NCBI GenBank assembly: GCA_963735495.1
Contig: CAVTLG010000002.1
Coordinates: 1-64,000, forward strand
DNA from: CAVTLG01 sp963735495
Lineage (GTDB): Bacteria; Chloroflexota; Ktedonobacteria; Ktedonobacterales; Ktedonobacteraceae
Length of the DNA stretch: 64,000 nucleotides
Reading direction: 5' to 3'
This document shows, one piece after another, positions 17,434 through 26,416 of the stretch. Numbering within the stretch: position 1 is the stretch's first letter; each line of letters begins with the position of its first letter. The position numbers were made by a program, and so were the translations under genes. Under the pieces are notes generated by a model. It saw only the letters and a list, made by a program, of their open reading frames with translations. It did no database searches and was not told the DNA's origin.

Positions 17434-17841
17434 TTAGCGCAGCCACGCGAATTGACTCACCATAGATCGGTTCACCACCGCTTTTGGTGAATCGATTCTC
17501 CCATGAGGCAATGCGATGGTACTGTCTAATTGACTTTCATCATCAGCCTGGGCAACCTCTGGCTGAGCGGCGTAGAGCGCACCGTGCATAACCTGAGACC
17601 AGTACCCTATGTGCATCTTGCGCCATATCGGATAGGTATGCTGGACAGCAGGTATGGCACATTTGTAGCTCGGATGCAACAGGACAAGAAGACAAGAAGA
17701 CAGCATGAAGTGGGTAACTTTGTGCTGTTCGGTGGAACGACGGAGAGGCCCAAATTCTCCTGAGAAATTCCTTGCGACAGTATTGCTATGAGTGATCAAT
17801 CGAGCAATACTATGGGGAAATGCCCAATTCTCGCTCTGCAT
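17434..17841 (-). pseudogene. unrecognised ORF, possible gene fragment
   Basis: A 135-codon minus-strand frame. Only its C-terminal half (from about residue 75, HIGYWSQVMHGALYAAQPE to the end) looks protein-like; the first half has irregular composition. There is no Shine-Dalgarno. The C-terminal text resembles the end of a larger, duplicated gene, perhaps transposon-associated, but I cannot name a family. It is more likely a decayed remnant than a working gene. Confidence 0.3.
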
Positions 17842-17886
17842 TACTTGCTACTCTCCTCACAATCACTGAGACAAGCAGATTTCTAC

Positions 17887-18459
17887 TTAGGTGCTACTGA
17901 CGTTCGCATCTCGTTCATGAACATGTTTATCCACGAACACATGGAAGGCATCTAAAACGAGAGGCAATGGTATCTTACTGGATCGAGGATAGAGCTCTGG
18001 TTCATACAGAACTTGAATTCCCCACTCTCTCAAAGTTGCGATATTTTTGAAAAAAGCAGGATGACGGCCTAATTCGTCTACAGTGACGCTAGGAGCCGCA
18101 AGAATAGGCTTTCCCAATCCAAGATACTCACAGAGCAAACCAAGGGCTAAAGTGTCTGTAATACCTAGCGCCCATTTATTGATGGTGTTGAAGGTAGCTG
18201 GATAGACAAGGATAGCATCTGCTCTTGGCAGAATATCAGGCTCATCAGGATGCTTATAATGAGATCTTACTGGATGCCCGGTGAGTTGCTCTAACAAAGG
18301 CACATTGAGGAATTTCAGAGATTGGGGAGTTGCGATCAAGCAAACATCCCATCTTGCCTCTTGGGCCAATGTGACAAGGTCTTGTACGTTTCGAGCTGGA
18401 GGAGCCGCGCACGCGATAATATACAAGGTACCTCGATGCAGATGTTCGGTTTGGCTCAT
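17887..18459 (-). CDS. flavoprotein of the HFCD/phosphopantothenoylcysteine-decarboxylase type
   Basis: The 190-aa product has the single Rossmann-like flavoprotein fold. The strand LYIIACAAPPAR is followed by DVCLIATPQS, then ADAILVYPATFNTINKWALGI, the characteristic FMN-binding PATFNT segment, and then KPILAAPSV. Family members (Dfp, EpiD, MrsD, UbiX-like) bind FMN and act on cysteinyl or other carboxylates. The catalytic His of true Dfp/EpiD is not evident, so the reaction is unknown. It ends 25 bases after the stop of the upstream BTAD regulator on the same strand and is probably co-transcribed with it. Confidence 0.8.
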   Translation of the reverse strand: MSQTEHLHRGTLYIIACAAPPARNVQDLVTLAQEARWDVCLIATPQSLKFLNVPLLEQLTGHPVRSHYKHPDEPDILPRADAILVYPATFNTINKWALGITDTLALGLLCEYLGLGKPILAAPSVTVDELGRHPAFFKNIATLREWGIQVLYEPELYPRSSKIPLPLVLDAFHVFVDKHVHERDANVSST

Positions 18460-18483
18460 ACGTATCCTTTACTACCAGTAGCT

Positions 18484-20502
18484 TCATGAAAATAGTGGGG
18501 CTAATTGTTCATCTAGTGCCGTTAATTGTCTATCCAAATCTTGGATATCTCGCGTATCTTTCCACGGTTCCATCGCATGCCGGAGAGTAAGGAGGCGCTG
18601 CAGGTTCCGCCCCGATTGGAGTTCGGCGATCACTGCTACCGCCTGACTTGCTAAATTACAAGCCTCCCCCACTTCGCCTTGCAGCAAATACGTATCCGCA
18701 AGATCCGCCAATGTTGTCGGTCGTCGCTGTGTCAATGTTGGAAGCGATAATGTGGTGAGGAGTGCCTTTCTGGCCTCCTCTAAGAAACCATGCGTTTGTG
18801 GATCATCAGGACGGTACAGTCGCCGATAACAAGCACCTTGGAACCCAATCAGTGAAGGACGATCAAAATGAAGCCAATGAGCGTCTTGATCTGACGGCTG
18901 TATATTCTCGACACATTCTGCAACATCAAGAGCTTGAAGACAAGCTTCACGATTACCTTGCTTGGCTTGGATCTCCGCCTCTACAGCGGCTAACCAGGCA
19001 TGAACCCTGAAACTGCTGCTTTGTGTGGCTAGTCGTCGAGCTTCTTGTATACTGATCAAGGCATCTTGCAATCGGTTACCATACATGCATGTCATACTCA
19101 GTCTGCCCCATGCAACAGCTTCTAGTTCCTGGTGCTCTGCTTCACGCGCTGCCAGAATCGCCACTTGCCTATACCGTTTTGAATAGGTGTAGTTTCCCAT
19201 GTCGAAGTAGAGTGCGCCTGCAAATTGGGCTATCCTGCTTGCGCTGGCACAGAGTCGCGTGCGCACTGTTGGTAACAGAGAATTTTCAAGGAGCGATATT
19301 ACTTTCTGAAACTGACCAAGAGCGTCACTCAGCAAATCAGAAGGAGCAAATATTGCATCATAGTGATCCTTCCAGTAAGCATCTGTACGCGCCTCTATAT
19401 ATCTACAAGTTGTCTCGTTCATTGTAGAAGGCTTTTTCAGTGCTCGTATGAAGCGATCTAGCAATTCGTCGGTACTGCCAAGCGTAGGAGGAAGTAAAGC
19501 ACTATCAGGTATATCAGAAGGAAGCGAGGAGCATGCCTCTTGCAATTTATGTGGCTCAAGTAAGGACATCAGAGAACGGTGTTTTTTCTGCTCATATACC
19601 GATTCTCTTACACGCTGTGCAACAGGAGAGGGGTGCGGTAGCGTGTGAAGGGGTTGAATTCCTTGAGCTGTCACGCGCTCAGCGTGCGTACGGAAATGCG
19701 CTTCGAGTGCTTGAAGATGTTCGGCAGGCTGCTTGCCAGACGAAGCCAACGCAGCTTTGCAGCGCTGATAGGACTCACGGGCTTCAGCAGTGCGCTCACT
19801 CGAGAGAAGCAATGTGACCAGGCGAAACACGGCATCCTGATCTCCTGGAAAACGGTTCACATGTCCCTGCAACAAGAGTTCGGCCTGGACCAGTTGCCCA
19901 CGCTGGATAGAGCTATCGGCCAGTGCGCAGATCATGCGACGGCGGGCGGCGTTGAAATCTCGTTGTCGGATCTTGATCCACCGATGGGTGCTCCACTCAC
20001 TCCCTCTGACATGATCGGCCAGAAACTCTCCACATACCAACACTCTTGCCTGCTCCCAGAGCGCGAGCGCCTCATCCTCGTTGTTGCTTGTGCTAGCTTG
20101 CTGTCCTAGAGCTTCAAAGGTGTCGAGATCCACCTCCATCCGGGTCTGATCGGCTAATTGGAGCAAACCACCGGGGAGGGAGTGGAGCAACGCTTCCCTG
20201 CTGGCCGGACGCAAGACGGTACGGAGGGCTCTGGTTGCCACGCGCAAGGACTCGATAGCTCGTGGTTCGTCAACCTCCGGCCATAAGGCAGCGGCTAACT
20301 GGCTGCGATTGGCGCGTCGCTGAGGAGCACAGAGCAGCAGGCAAAAGAGGGCACACGCTGAGGTTCGACGGTGCCAGGCATCCTCGTCACTCTCCGTTGG
20401 GACCAACCAGCACAAGCGCAGCGGCCCGAACAGGGAGACGCGGAGCAACGGTTCCGAGGTGATCTGTTGTCTGTCGGGTGCCTCATTCTGATCGTGGTTC
20501 AT
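18484..20502 (-). CDS. BTAD/SARP-type transcriptional regulator with TPR tail
   Basis: The start is ATG 20502, with AGGAGG a few bases upstream; an in-frame ATG at 20610 has no ribosome site. Residues about 20-110 form an OmpR-like winged helix (RVSLFGPLRL, then RRANRSQLAAALWPEVDEP and ESLRVATRALRTVL). About 120-260 is the bacterial transcriptional activation domain (VDLDTFEALGQQA, ARESYQRCK). The C-terminal 400 residues are helical repeats of TPR type. SARP proteins of actinomycetes activate secondary-metabolite clusters; Chloroflexota carry many large homologues. The downstream flavoprotein gene is the nearest target candidate. No ATPase domain is seen between BTAD and TPR. Confidence 0.85.
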   Translation of the reverse strand: MNHDQNEAPDRQQITSEPLLRVSLFGPLRLCWLVPTESDEDAWHRRTSACALFCLLLCAPQRRANRSQLAAALWPEVDEPRAIESLRVATRALRTVLRPASREALLHSLPGGLLQLADQTRMEVDLDTFEALGQQASTSNNEDEALALWEQARVLVCGEFLADHVRGSEWSTHRWIKIRQRDFNAARRRMICALADSSIQRGQLVQAELLLQGHVNRFPGDQDAVFRLVTLLLSSERTAEARESYQRCKAALASSGKQPAEHLQALEAHFRTHAERVTAQGIQPLHTLPHPSPVAQRVRESVYEQKKHRSLMSLLEPHKLQEACSSLPSDIPDSALLPPTLGSTDELLDRFIRALKKPSTMNETTCRYIEARTDAYWKDHYDAIFAPSDLLSDALGQFQKVISLLENSLLPTVRTRLCASASRIAQFAGALYFDMGNYTYSKRYRQVAILAAREAEHQELEAVAWGRLSMTCMYGNRLQDALISIQEARRLATQSSSFRVHAWLAAVEAEIQAKQGNREACLQALDVAECVENIQPSDQDAHWLHFDRPSLIGFQGACYRRLYRPDDPQTHGFLEEARKALLTTLSLPTLTQRRPTTLADLADTYLLQGEVGEACNLASQAVAVIAELQSGRNLQRLLTLRHAMEPWKDTRDIQDLDRQLTALDEQLAPLFS

Positions 20503-20681
20503 CACGCTCCTCCTGCATCTCTCATCCGATTCTTCTTGCTCAGGGATACTCACGGAACCGTCTCCGTTCTTTCCGGTAGTATACCATAGCCGCCTTTCAA
20601 TGGCATCCACGCTTTTTGTCTCGTTCTCTCTGGTCCCCTTCTGGTCCTCTTCTGGTCCGGTCGTAGTTCTCCCTCTCGATT

Positions 20682-20849
20682 ATGCTAGAACGAAGCGAGG
20701 AAAGAGTGAACCGTGAGCCATGGTATCGCTTGATAGCACACGTCCTTGCTCGGTTTCCGCAAACGGCGCAGGTACGACCAGGGAAGCGAGGAGCAACGTT
20801 CCTGTTTCGATTTGGCAACGCGTTGTCAGGAGAGATATTCTGGAGCTAG
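20682..20849 (+). CDS. small ORF, 55 aa, unknown
   Basis: ATG 20682 to TAG 20847-20849. The product (YRLIAHVLARFPQTAQVRPG, then GATFLFRFGNALSG) has protein-like composition with a basic helix and a beta hairpin. There is no clear Shine-Dalgarno and no recognised family. It lies divergently from the BTAD gene, so this stretch also holds regulatory DNA. The following 526 bases (20850-21375) contain no gene that I can support and become AT-rich just before the CD-NTase gene. Confidence 0.3.
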   Translation: MLERSEERVNREPWYRLIAHVLARFPQTAQVRPGKRGATFLFRFGNALSGEIFWS

Positions 20850-21375
20850 TCAGATGAAGCGAAGCATTCCGATAGGAAACGCGTTGTCTCTCTGCTGCTC
20901 TCTCTGTCTCGTTGATTCCGTAGATCGAACGGGACGAGAGGTCGGTTATCAGGTTGAGCTGGCGCGTTGGCACTGGTGGGCACTTTTTAAAGAAAGACGA
21001 TTTTGGACAGTGGGCTCCGGCGTGTCAGAAGCAATGTCAGCTCTCTCTTTCAATCGTTTGAGTTGTAAATGGCCGCCGCCAGAGAATGCTTTGCGTTGAC
21101 GACGTTTTGTCGTTTTTCCCATCGTGCTGTCGGGCAGGAAAAACTCAGCCTTCTTCTTAGGTCCACACATGAGTTTCAATCCTCTTCTTTGAGAGAACTC
21201 TGGTAGAGAGACGATGCAAGAAATGTTGAGAACCTCAGTAGAAATAAGTTTTGGCACATTGCCTCTTTTTACGTTAGCGAATATACTATCATATATAAAT
21301 GTACTTTTCCAAAGTGAACAGTTATCATGGGAATCTCTCGAAAACTGGCGCAAGTGAAAGAGGAAAGGGTGATCT

Positions 21376-22368
21376 ATGAATATCTCATCTCGCTTTGATC
21401 GTTTTATCGCACAGATCAGACCGTCCAGAGAACAACAGGAAGAGACACATCGGCAGGTCGCTTTTCTAAAAAGGCAGTTGACGGAGTGCATAGCAAACGA
21501 TGGAGACTTTCATCTGGAGAAGATCTTCCTGGCAGGATCAGCAGCCAAGCATACTAACCTTGCTCGCGCTGGCAAAGGGTCCTTTGATATTGACCTTGGG
21601 GTATATTATCGTGCCCAGGGGTATACAAAGGAGCAACTGGATCAACTCCTGGCATACACCCGCGCCCGTCTGCGCGAAATATATTCACCAGAGAAGCCAA
21701 TGCAGGACTTTCATAAAGGCAAAAATGCGGTGAACATGCTGCTTCGTACCAGTGGATTGAAAGTGGATGCTGTCCCTATTATTCGGGATGGTTCTTTGAA
21801 ACAGAAAAATAGCGGATGGATACCGCGTGAGGATGAATGGCGCTTGACCTCGATTACGGCTCATACTCACTTTATCCACAAACGTACCGCGCGCAGCAAA
21901 CAGGTACCGGGCCCGGTCAATTTTAATCATCTGGTGCGTCTGATGAAATGGTGGAACAGACAATTGCCTGAGAATATGAAGCAGTGCTCGTACTTTTGCG
22001 AACTCATCACCGCAGCAGCTCTGGAAGAAAGCGGCGTAACAGGTGACTGGCAAAGCAGCCTGGCCAGGATTTTTGACTTTCTTTCCCGCCATGCCTTTGC
22101 ACAGCCTCTTCTGTTCGGCGATTACTATGATCCGAAAACTGTCAAGCGCTGCGATGATCTGGTCGTCGTCCTGGATGCAGTGAATCCCGACAACAATGTA
22201 GCACACAAATGGAATGAGAGCATCAAGCAAGGCTATCTCAAACGTATTCGACAGACCTACGAATATATCAAACGAGCGCAGGGATATGAACAAGGAAGGC
22301 AAGAAGAAGAAGCTCTGGACGCGTGGTGTCAGGTTTTTGGTGACAAGTTTCGGCGATTGAGCCAGTAA
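21376..22368 (+). CDS. CD-NTase (cGAS/DncV-like nucleotidyltransferase)
   Basis: The 330-aa protein shows the polymerase-beta nucleotidyltransferase signature of CD-NTases: GS at residues 54-55, then D-x-D in SFDIDLGVYY (Asp71, Asp73), and the third carboxylate in LKVDAVPII (Asp131). NFNHLVRLMKWWNRQ, further on, matches the OAS/CD-NTase helical domain. CD-NTases make cyclic di- or trinucleotides after phage infection in CBASS systems. Expected partners are a nucleotide-activated effector and, in some types, E1/E2/JAB or HORMA/TRIP13 proteins. None is adjacent; the next genes are a truncated MNIO-like frame and a PP2C phosphatase. The catalytic residues are intact. Upstream is a long AT-rich non-coding stretch. 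The call is secure at fold level; product and role are unknown. Confidence 0.85.
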   Translation: MNISSRFDRFIAQIRPSREQQEETHRQVAFLKRQLTECIANDGDFHLEKIFLAGSAAKHTNLARAGKGSFDIDLGVYYRAQGYTKEQLDQLLAYTRARLREIYSPEKPMQDFHKGKNAVNMLLRTSGLKVDAVPIIRDGSLKQKNSGWIPREDEWRLTSITAHTHFIHKRTARSKQVPGPVNFNHLVRLMKWWNRQLPENMKQCSYFCELITAAALEESGVTGDWQSSLARIFDFLSRHAFAQPLLFGDYYDPKTVKRCDDLVVVLDAVNPDNNVAHKWNESIKQGYLKRIRQTYEYIKRAQGYEQGRQEEEALDAWCQVFGDKFRRLSQ

Positions 22369-22423
22369 CAAGCCGGAAATAGCATACGGAAAAGCTTTCC
22401 AGATGATAACGAATGTCCATTAA

Positions 22424-22744
22424 ATACTGCTTGATGTCACAAATATTTTGATCAACGCAGTAAACCATCACTTCTCACCAGATACATGTTTAGAGCGTAT
22501 GCCTCTTGACCATCTAGTGCAAGTCCATCTTGCCAGTGGCTATTGGCGCAATAGGTGGCTCGTTGATGGGCACAGCGAACTGGTGCCACCGGAAATATTT
22601 GATCTCTTTCAAACGCTGGCATCTCGCTGTCACATCAACGGGGTCATTTTTGAGCAGGATAGCAATTTCCCGCCGATTGAAACGTTGCTGCAACAAGTAG
22701 CAAAAGCTCGTGATATCATAAGCAAGGCTCATGTTGCTCCATGA
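22424..22744 (+). pseudogene. C-terminal part of an MNIO (DUF692) enzyme
   Basis: The frame after TAA 22421 reads LLDVTNILINAVNHHF, then LVQVHLASGYW, VDGHSELVP and FEQDSNFPPIETLL. These are the conserved late strands and metal ligands of the DUF692/MNIO TIM-barrel family. Intact enzymes are about 270-280 aa and bind two or three irons to modify cysteines in RiPP-type peptides. Here the first 60 percent is missing. A TTG at 22448 could start a 98-aa remnant. Its stop overlaps the ATG of the PP2C gene (ATGA), so some translation may be retained for coupling. Alone it cannot form the barrel. Confidence 0.75.
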
Positions 22745-23655
22745 CGGAGGAGTGGAAAGACCATCTGGAAAGAAAAGAAAGTATGATCAAGAGGGAACAC
22801 GATCAACGGCGCGGTAGAAGCAGTGTGTTGACGATCGTGAGTTCTAGCAAAGCAGAGAAACAAGCTGAAGCAAGCGAAGATTACGTCCTGGTTGATCGAC
22901 GCAGGGGTCTAGTCGGCGTCTTTGATGGGATAGGAGGTCGTGGCAATGGACGCCTGGCCGCTCGTGTTGGAGCACAGACGATCCATGCACGTTGGAAAGA
23001 TCTCGCTGAAACAATCCAAACACAGATCGAGTCTGTGCTCCAGGAGCTGATCAAAGAGGCAGATGAACAGGTGTCGTTGTTAGAAGTGCCTGCCGATCAA
23101 AGACGACCAGCAACCACCGTGGCGCTGGCGGTGCTTATTGCTGATCGTGAAGGAACCGTTCTGTCCTCTGCACATGTCGGTGATAGTCGGATCTACCTGT
23201 TGCGAGAGGGCCAGGGACTCCAACGATTAACAGAAGATCATGGTTACTTCTCCTTCGCATGCCAAAAAGGCTGGGTAGGTCAAGAAGAGGCTCTGCGTAT
23301 TGAGCAAGCGACAGAGGAGACACGGTTATCTGAGACGGATCTTGGTCATTTCAGGAAGAGGAACAAGATTACCTGTGGCGTTGGTTGGAAGGATTTCTCG
23401 GCAGTGCCAACACATTCTATTGAGCTTGTGCTTGGAGATCGCATCGTGCTGTGCACAGATGGGATTCACGATAATCTAACGGATCAGGAGATCGCGAGCT
23501 ATTTGGGAACAGGGCAGGTGAGAACGAGCGCGCAGCGGCTGGTGCGTGCAGCGTATCGGCGCTCTCAGCAGGGGCAGAGGCGTTCGAAACCGGATGATAT
23601 GAGTGCTCTGATCATTGACTATGGAGAGCATGCAGGCATTGCAATGAGAAGATGA
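22741..23655 (+). CDS. PP2C-type (PPM) serine/threonine phosphatase
   Basis: The PPM motifs are in order: SEDYVLV (metal-linked Asp), VFDGIGGRGNG, SAHVGDSRIYLL, VLCTDGIHDNL and KPDDMSALI. The 304-aa length fits a stand-alone catalytic domain. No membrane segment or sensor domain is visible. The start at ATG 22741 overlaps the MNIO remnant by 4 bases and lies 370 bases after the CD-NTase gene on the same strand, so one transcript is plausible. Family role: Mn/Mg-dependent dephosphorylation of Ser/Thr. A kinase partner is not in the window. A role as negative regulator or effector next to the CD-NTase would be new. Confidence 0.9.
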   Translation: MTEEWKDHLERKESMIKREHDQRRGRSSVLTIVSSSKAEKQAEASEDYVLVDRRRGLVGVFDGIGGRGNGRLAARVGAQTIHARWKDLAETIQTQIESVLQELIKEADEQVSLLEVPADQRRPATTVALAVLIADREGTVLSSAHVGDSRIYLLREGQGLQRLTEDHGYFSFACQKGWVGQEEALRIEQATEETRLSETDLGHFRKRNKITCGVGWKDFSAVPTHSIELVLGDRIVLCTDGIHDNLTDQEIASYLGTGQVRTSAQRLVRAAYRRSQQGQRRSKPDDMSALIIDYGEHAGIAMRR

Positions 23656-23689
23656 AGATGCCCTAGCTAGTGACCTTCGGCCACTTATT

Positions 23690-24255
23690 GACAAGGAGAT
23701 CCGTGTCCTCATTGGCGTTAATACGAGTATCTCTAGTACCTTCACACATATTAGCGTGAGTGATTTAGCCACCGCTCTCACCGATGCCAGATGAGCCATG
23801 CCGAATTGCCACTGGGCAAGGATCACCAGATCTTCGGACGGTGTCGCAACATACATTTCATCCAGCAGAGTCCTGGCTGCCTCGATATCGTTTCTTTTGA
23901 GCGAAAGCAGAGCGCGCTCGTACAAAACCGTCGCGATAAGTTGAGGTCTTCTCGTTAAACGTACATACTCGACAGCGTCCTGCAAATACACTTCTGCCTG
24001 AGAATACTGACCCTATTCACGAGCTGCTAAACCCGAATTTCCCAGATGTATGGCTATCCATTCCCGATGACCAATCTGGTGTTCCAGGGTTAACCCTTCT
24101 TGAAGATAGTGCTCTGCATGCTCACCTGCTTTTTTCTCAAGCCTGGTGGCCCCAAGATTTATCAGTAACACGCACATATGCTCACGATGGCCCATCTGGT
24201 GCCAGTGTTTGACGGTGATTATTTTTGCCCTTTCAACACCATCCAGTCAGTACTC
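23690..24255 (-). pseudogene. TPR-region remnant of a large XRE/NB-ARC-TPR regulator
   Basis: Minus-strand text contains consecutive TPR units: HREHMCVLLINLGATRLEKK, HYLQEGLTLEHQIGHREWI, AEVYLQDAVEYV and RPQLIATVLYERALLSLK. The frame is cut by TAG (complement of 24015-24017, between AARE and GQYSQAE) and loses coherence after about 23750. Such arrays form the C-terminus of STAND regulators common in Chloroflexota. The XRE gene on the same strand upstream (24436-24891) may be the N-terminus of the same former protein, with the ATPase core deleted. Confidence 0.6.
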
Positions 24256-24435
24256 GACGAACTGGCGGCGGGTCGTCCTGAAAAAGTCATCGTGGCTGTG
24301 GAGAAAAGGCGCGAGTTCCTCGCGAGGACAAGCTGGTCAATGCTTCAATGCATGACCAGCTTTCAGCATTATGTGAGCGAGTGTGGCTCGCAGCACAGTT
24401 TTGTATCCGGGTGAGAGCATAATGAACGGTCGCTC

Positions 24436-24891
24436 TTAGGCAAGAAGGGGTCTGTTCCTGTGCTTTTTGTCCCTCACTATGGCCTCATTGCGCCATTCGT
24501 GGGCTTCAGAGGAACTTTTTGTGTTCGTGGCGTATCCGGCTGTGCCCTGTTTCTGGGAACACTCAAGCTGAAAGAGTTCCATCAGCTTGGCTGGCGGGTA
24601 GGCCGGAATATATACCGCCATCGTAACAGCGACATTCCAAAATTCTGGGATATCGCTGGGCGAAAGCGCATGATATTGCAAAAATATCGTCACGAGTTGC
24701 GCAAGCATATTTTCTCGTGGAGGACACATACCGAGTTCCCACCGCCCAATGGTCTTAGCATTTATACCCAGAAGTTTGCTCAATTTGTTCTGCGACAAGC
24801 CTGCCCGATAGCGAAAAATCATGAGACGATCTCCAAACGTTGGATCCTGTTTGTTTAGCAAATTTGCTATATATGCTTCTTGTTTCGACAT
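24436..24891 (-). CDS. XRE-family DNA-binding protein
   Basis: The helix-turn-helix reads FRYRAGLSQNKLSKLLGI then NAKTIGRWELG, the Cro/C1 pattern. ATG 24891 is preceded by GAGGAG at good spacing. The frame is open upstream to ATG 25164, which would add 91 poorly conserved-looking residues. C-terminal to the HTH is a segment of about 80 aa without recognised features. It is likely the N-terminal stump of an XRE-STAND regulator whose TPR end lies downstream (23690-24255), or an independent small repressor. Confidence 0.65.
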   Translation of the reverse strand: MSKQEAYIANLLNKQDPTFGDRLMIFRYRAGLSQNKLSKLLGINAKTIGRWELGMCPPRENMLAQLVTIFLQYHALSPSDIPEFWNVAVTMAVYIPAYPPAKLMELFQLECSQKQGTAGYATNTKSSSEAHEWRNEAIVRDKKHRNRPLLA

Positions 24892-25164
24892 AGAACTCCT
24901 CTTCTTTTTGCTTACGATGGAAGCGATAGTATGACCCTCGCTCTTCTCCATATCGTGGCTGTACAGACCACCAGAAGTAGCTTTATACTGATGGGCTCGC
25001 AATTCTTCTGTAGCATATTCTGGCAGCGCTTCTGCGGATGTCGAAGCAACTTGTAGGCGTGGCATCATCAATTGCCTAATTTTCCTGAAATACTGTTTAT
25101 ACTGTTTTAATTCTACAAAAGATAGTAAGTCGTTTTCGCCAGAATAGTCTACAAATCTCATCAT

Positions 25165-25600
25165 ACTTTCTCTTGGTCCTCATGGAAATCTTAGCGCAAA
25201 CCACGCGGCATTGTTTGCTGCCTAAAAGATACACAAAAATCAAGATATTTTACGTATCAGAAACCTATCAGTTTGCCTATCATCGCCTATCAGTTTCGAA
25301 TAAGAGGAAGAATACAGAAGGTAACTGGCAGATTAGAGGAGAGAGGGCATCATTTCATAAGATTTATTTGCTAAAAAGAAGAAAAAAATATACTATCGTG
25401 TTAAAAATGGCATAGTAGGATATGATATATAAAAGTGTATTAATTAATATAACCATAAATCCACGCTTGATCATAAAAAGGGTTTATATTTTTCACTCGT
25501 TCATTGCGGGAAATAAGCACAAAAATGCATGCTCTGAGCTTGCAGAGCCTTGGCTGCCTCTGTTTTTCCGCAATGAGGCAGCGTGATCTTGCCCCGAAAC
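25165..25600. other. AT-rich non-coding spacer
   Basis: Long A/T runs (for example around 25360-25450) and no supportable gene on either strand. It separates the divergent XRE gene from a transposase remnant and probably contains the XRE promoter. Confidence 0.5.
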
Positions 25601-25624
25601 TGGGCAACCTCAACTGCTCAATGC

Positions 25625-26090
25625 TCCAGATCAGATCAGTACCCACCCGGAAAGTGGCATGACGCGAACCTCTACGATTGTGCCTCCGTTCCCTTGACGC
25701 CGGGCTTCCCCGAGATGCGTCTGGTGGTTGCGATCCATCCGGGAACATCCTCCTCTCCCGCCGTGGGCAGCGAGCGCGATGGGGTGGTCTGCGAGCTGTT
25801 TGTCAGCACCCTTCCCTCCCCGGCATTTACGGCCTCGGATGTGCTCGATCTGTACCTACATCGTGGGTCATTTGAAACGGTGTTAGCCGATGAAAACGTC
25901 GAGCAAAACATGGATCGCTGGTACTCCCATACCCCTGTGGCCAGGAGTTCGCCCAGACCCTCGCTCAGTGGACGTGGAATATTCGGCTGGAGTTGGGCCA
26001 ACAGCTCTCTCCAACTTACTTGAGCTTAGCTCGTTGCGCAACCCGTGGGCTGTTCCATTGTTCGTGTTCTCAAAAGAACTCTTGATCCCT
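25625..26090 (+). pseudogene. transposase C-terminal remnant, frameshifted
   Basis: The frame reads MRLVVAIHPGTSSSPAVGSE, VVCELFVSTLPSPAFTASDV and LDLYLHRGSFETVLADENVE, then RWYSHTP. The motif YLHRGSFETVLADE resembles the glutamate-containing catalytic end of DDE transposases of the IS4/IS1634 type. Near 25930 the reading moves to another frame (PCGQEFAQTLAQWTWNIRLE) and ends at about 26090. No N-terminus is present. This is a scrap of an insertion sequence. Confidence 0.55.
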
Positions 26091-26206
26091 CTCCCAATTC
26101 ACCATCAATCCAAATGATAACAATGATACTACAAAGTTATCATTTGTACACTATGACTAAATTATACCCGGTATGTCAACAAATTACAAACAAAGTTAAA
26201 AAAATG

Positions 26207-26235
26207 TTGACAAGAAGCTTTTCACATGCTATGGT
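26207..26235 (+). promoter_or_regulatory. sigma70-type promoter upstream of the NACHT gene
   Basis: TTGACA (26207-26212), 17-bp spacer, TATGGT (26230-26235), in an AT-rich region 180 bases before the TTG start at 26417. Good match by sequence; activity is inferred. Confidence 0.55.
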
Positions 26236-26416
26236 ATATGCACTTCTTGTGTATTTTTATTGGTTATTTCTCTATAGAGAGGAAAAGTCTCCTTGGTCAG
26301 ATATGTACACAGAAGAATGCTCTCATGAAACCATATTTCATTTGATAGTAAGACCGAAAGTCCTGATAACCATTCTGCTTATTTCTATCTATCCACTGCG
26401 TAGGAGGTAAAAGAAA

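Noticed and set aside
20949..21491. 180-codon minus-strand frame overlapping the CD-NTase start
   Set aside because: No ribosome site, mixed composition, and it overlaps a well-supported gene.
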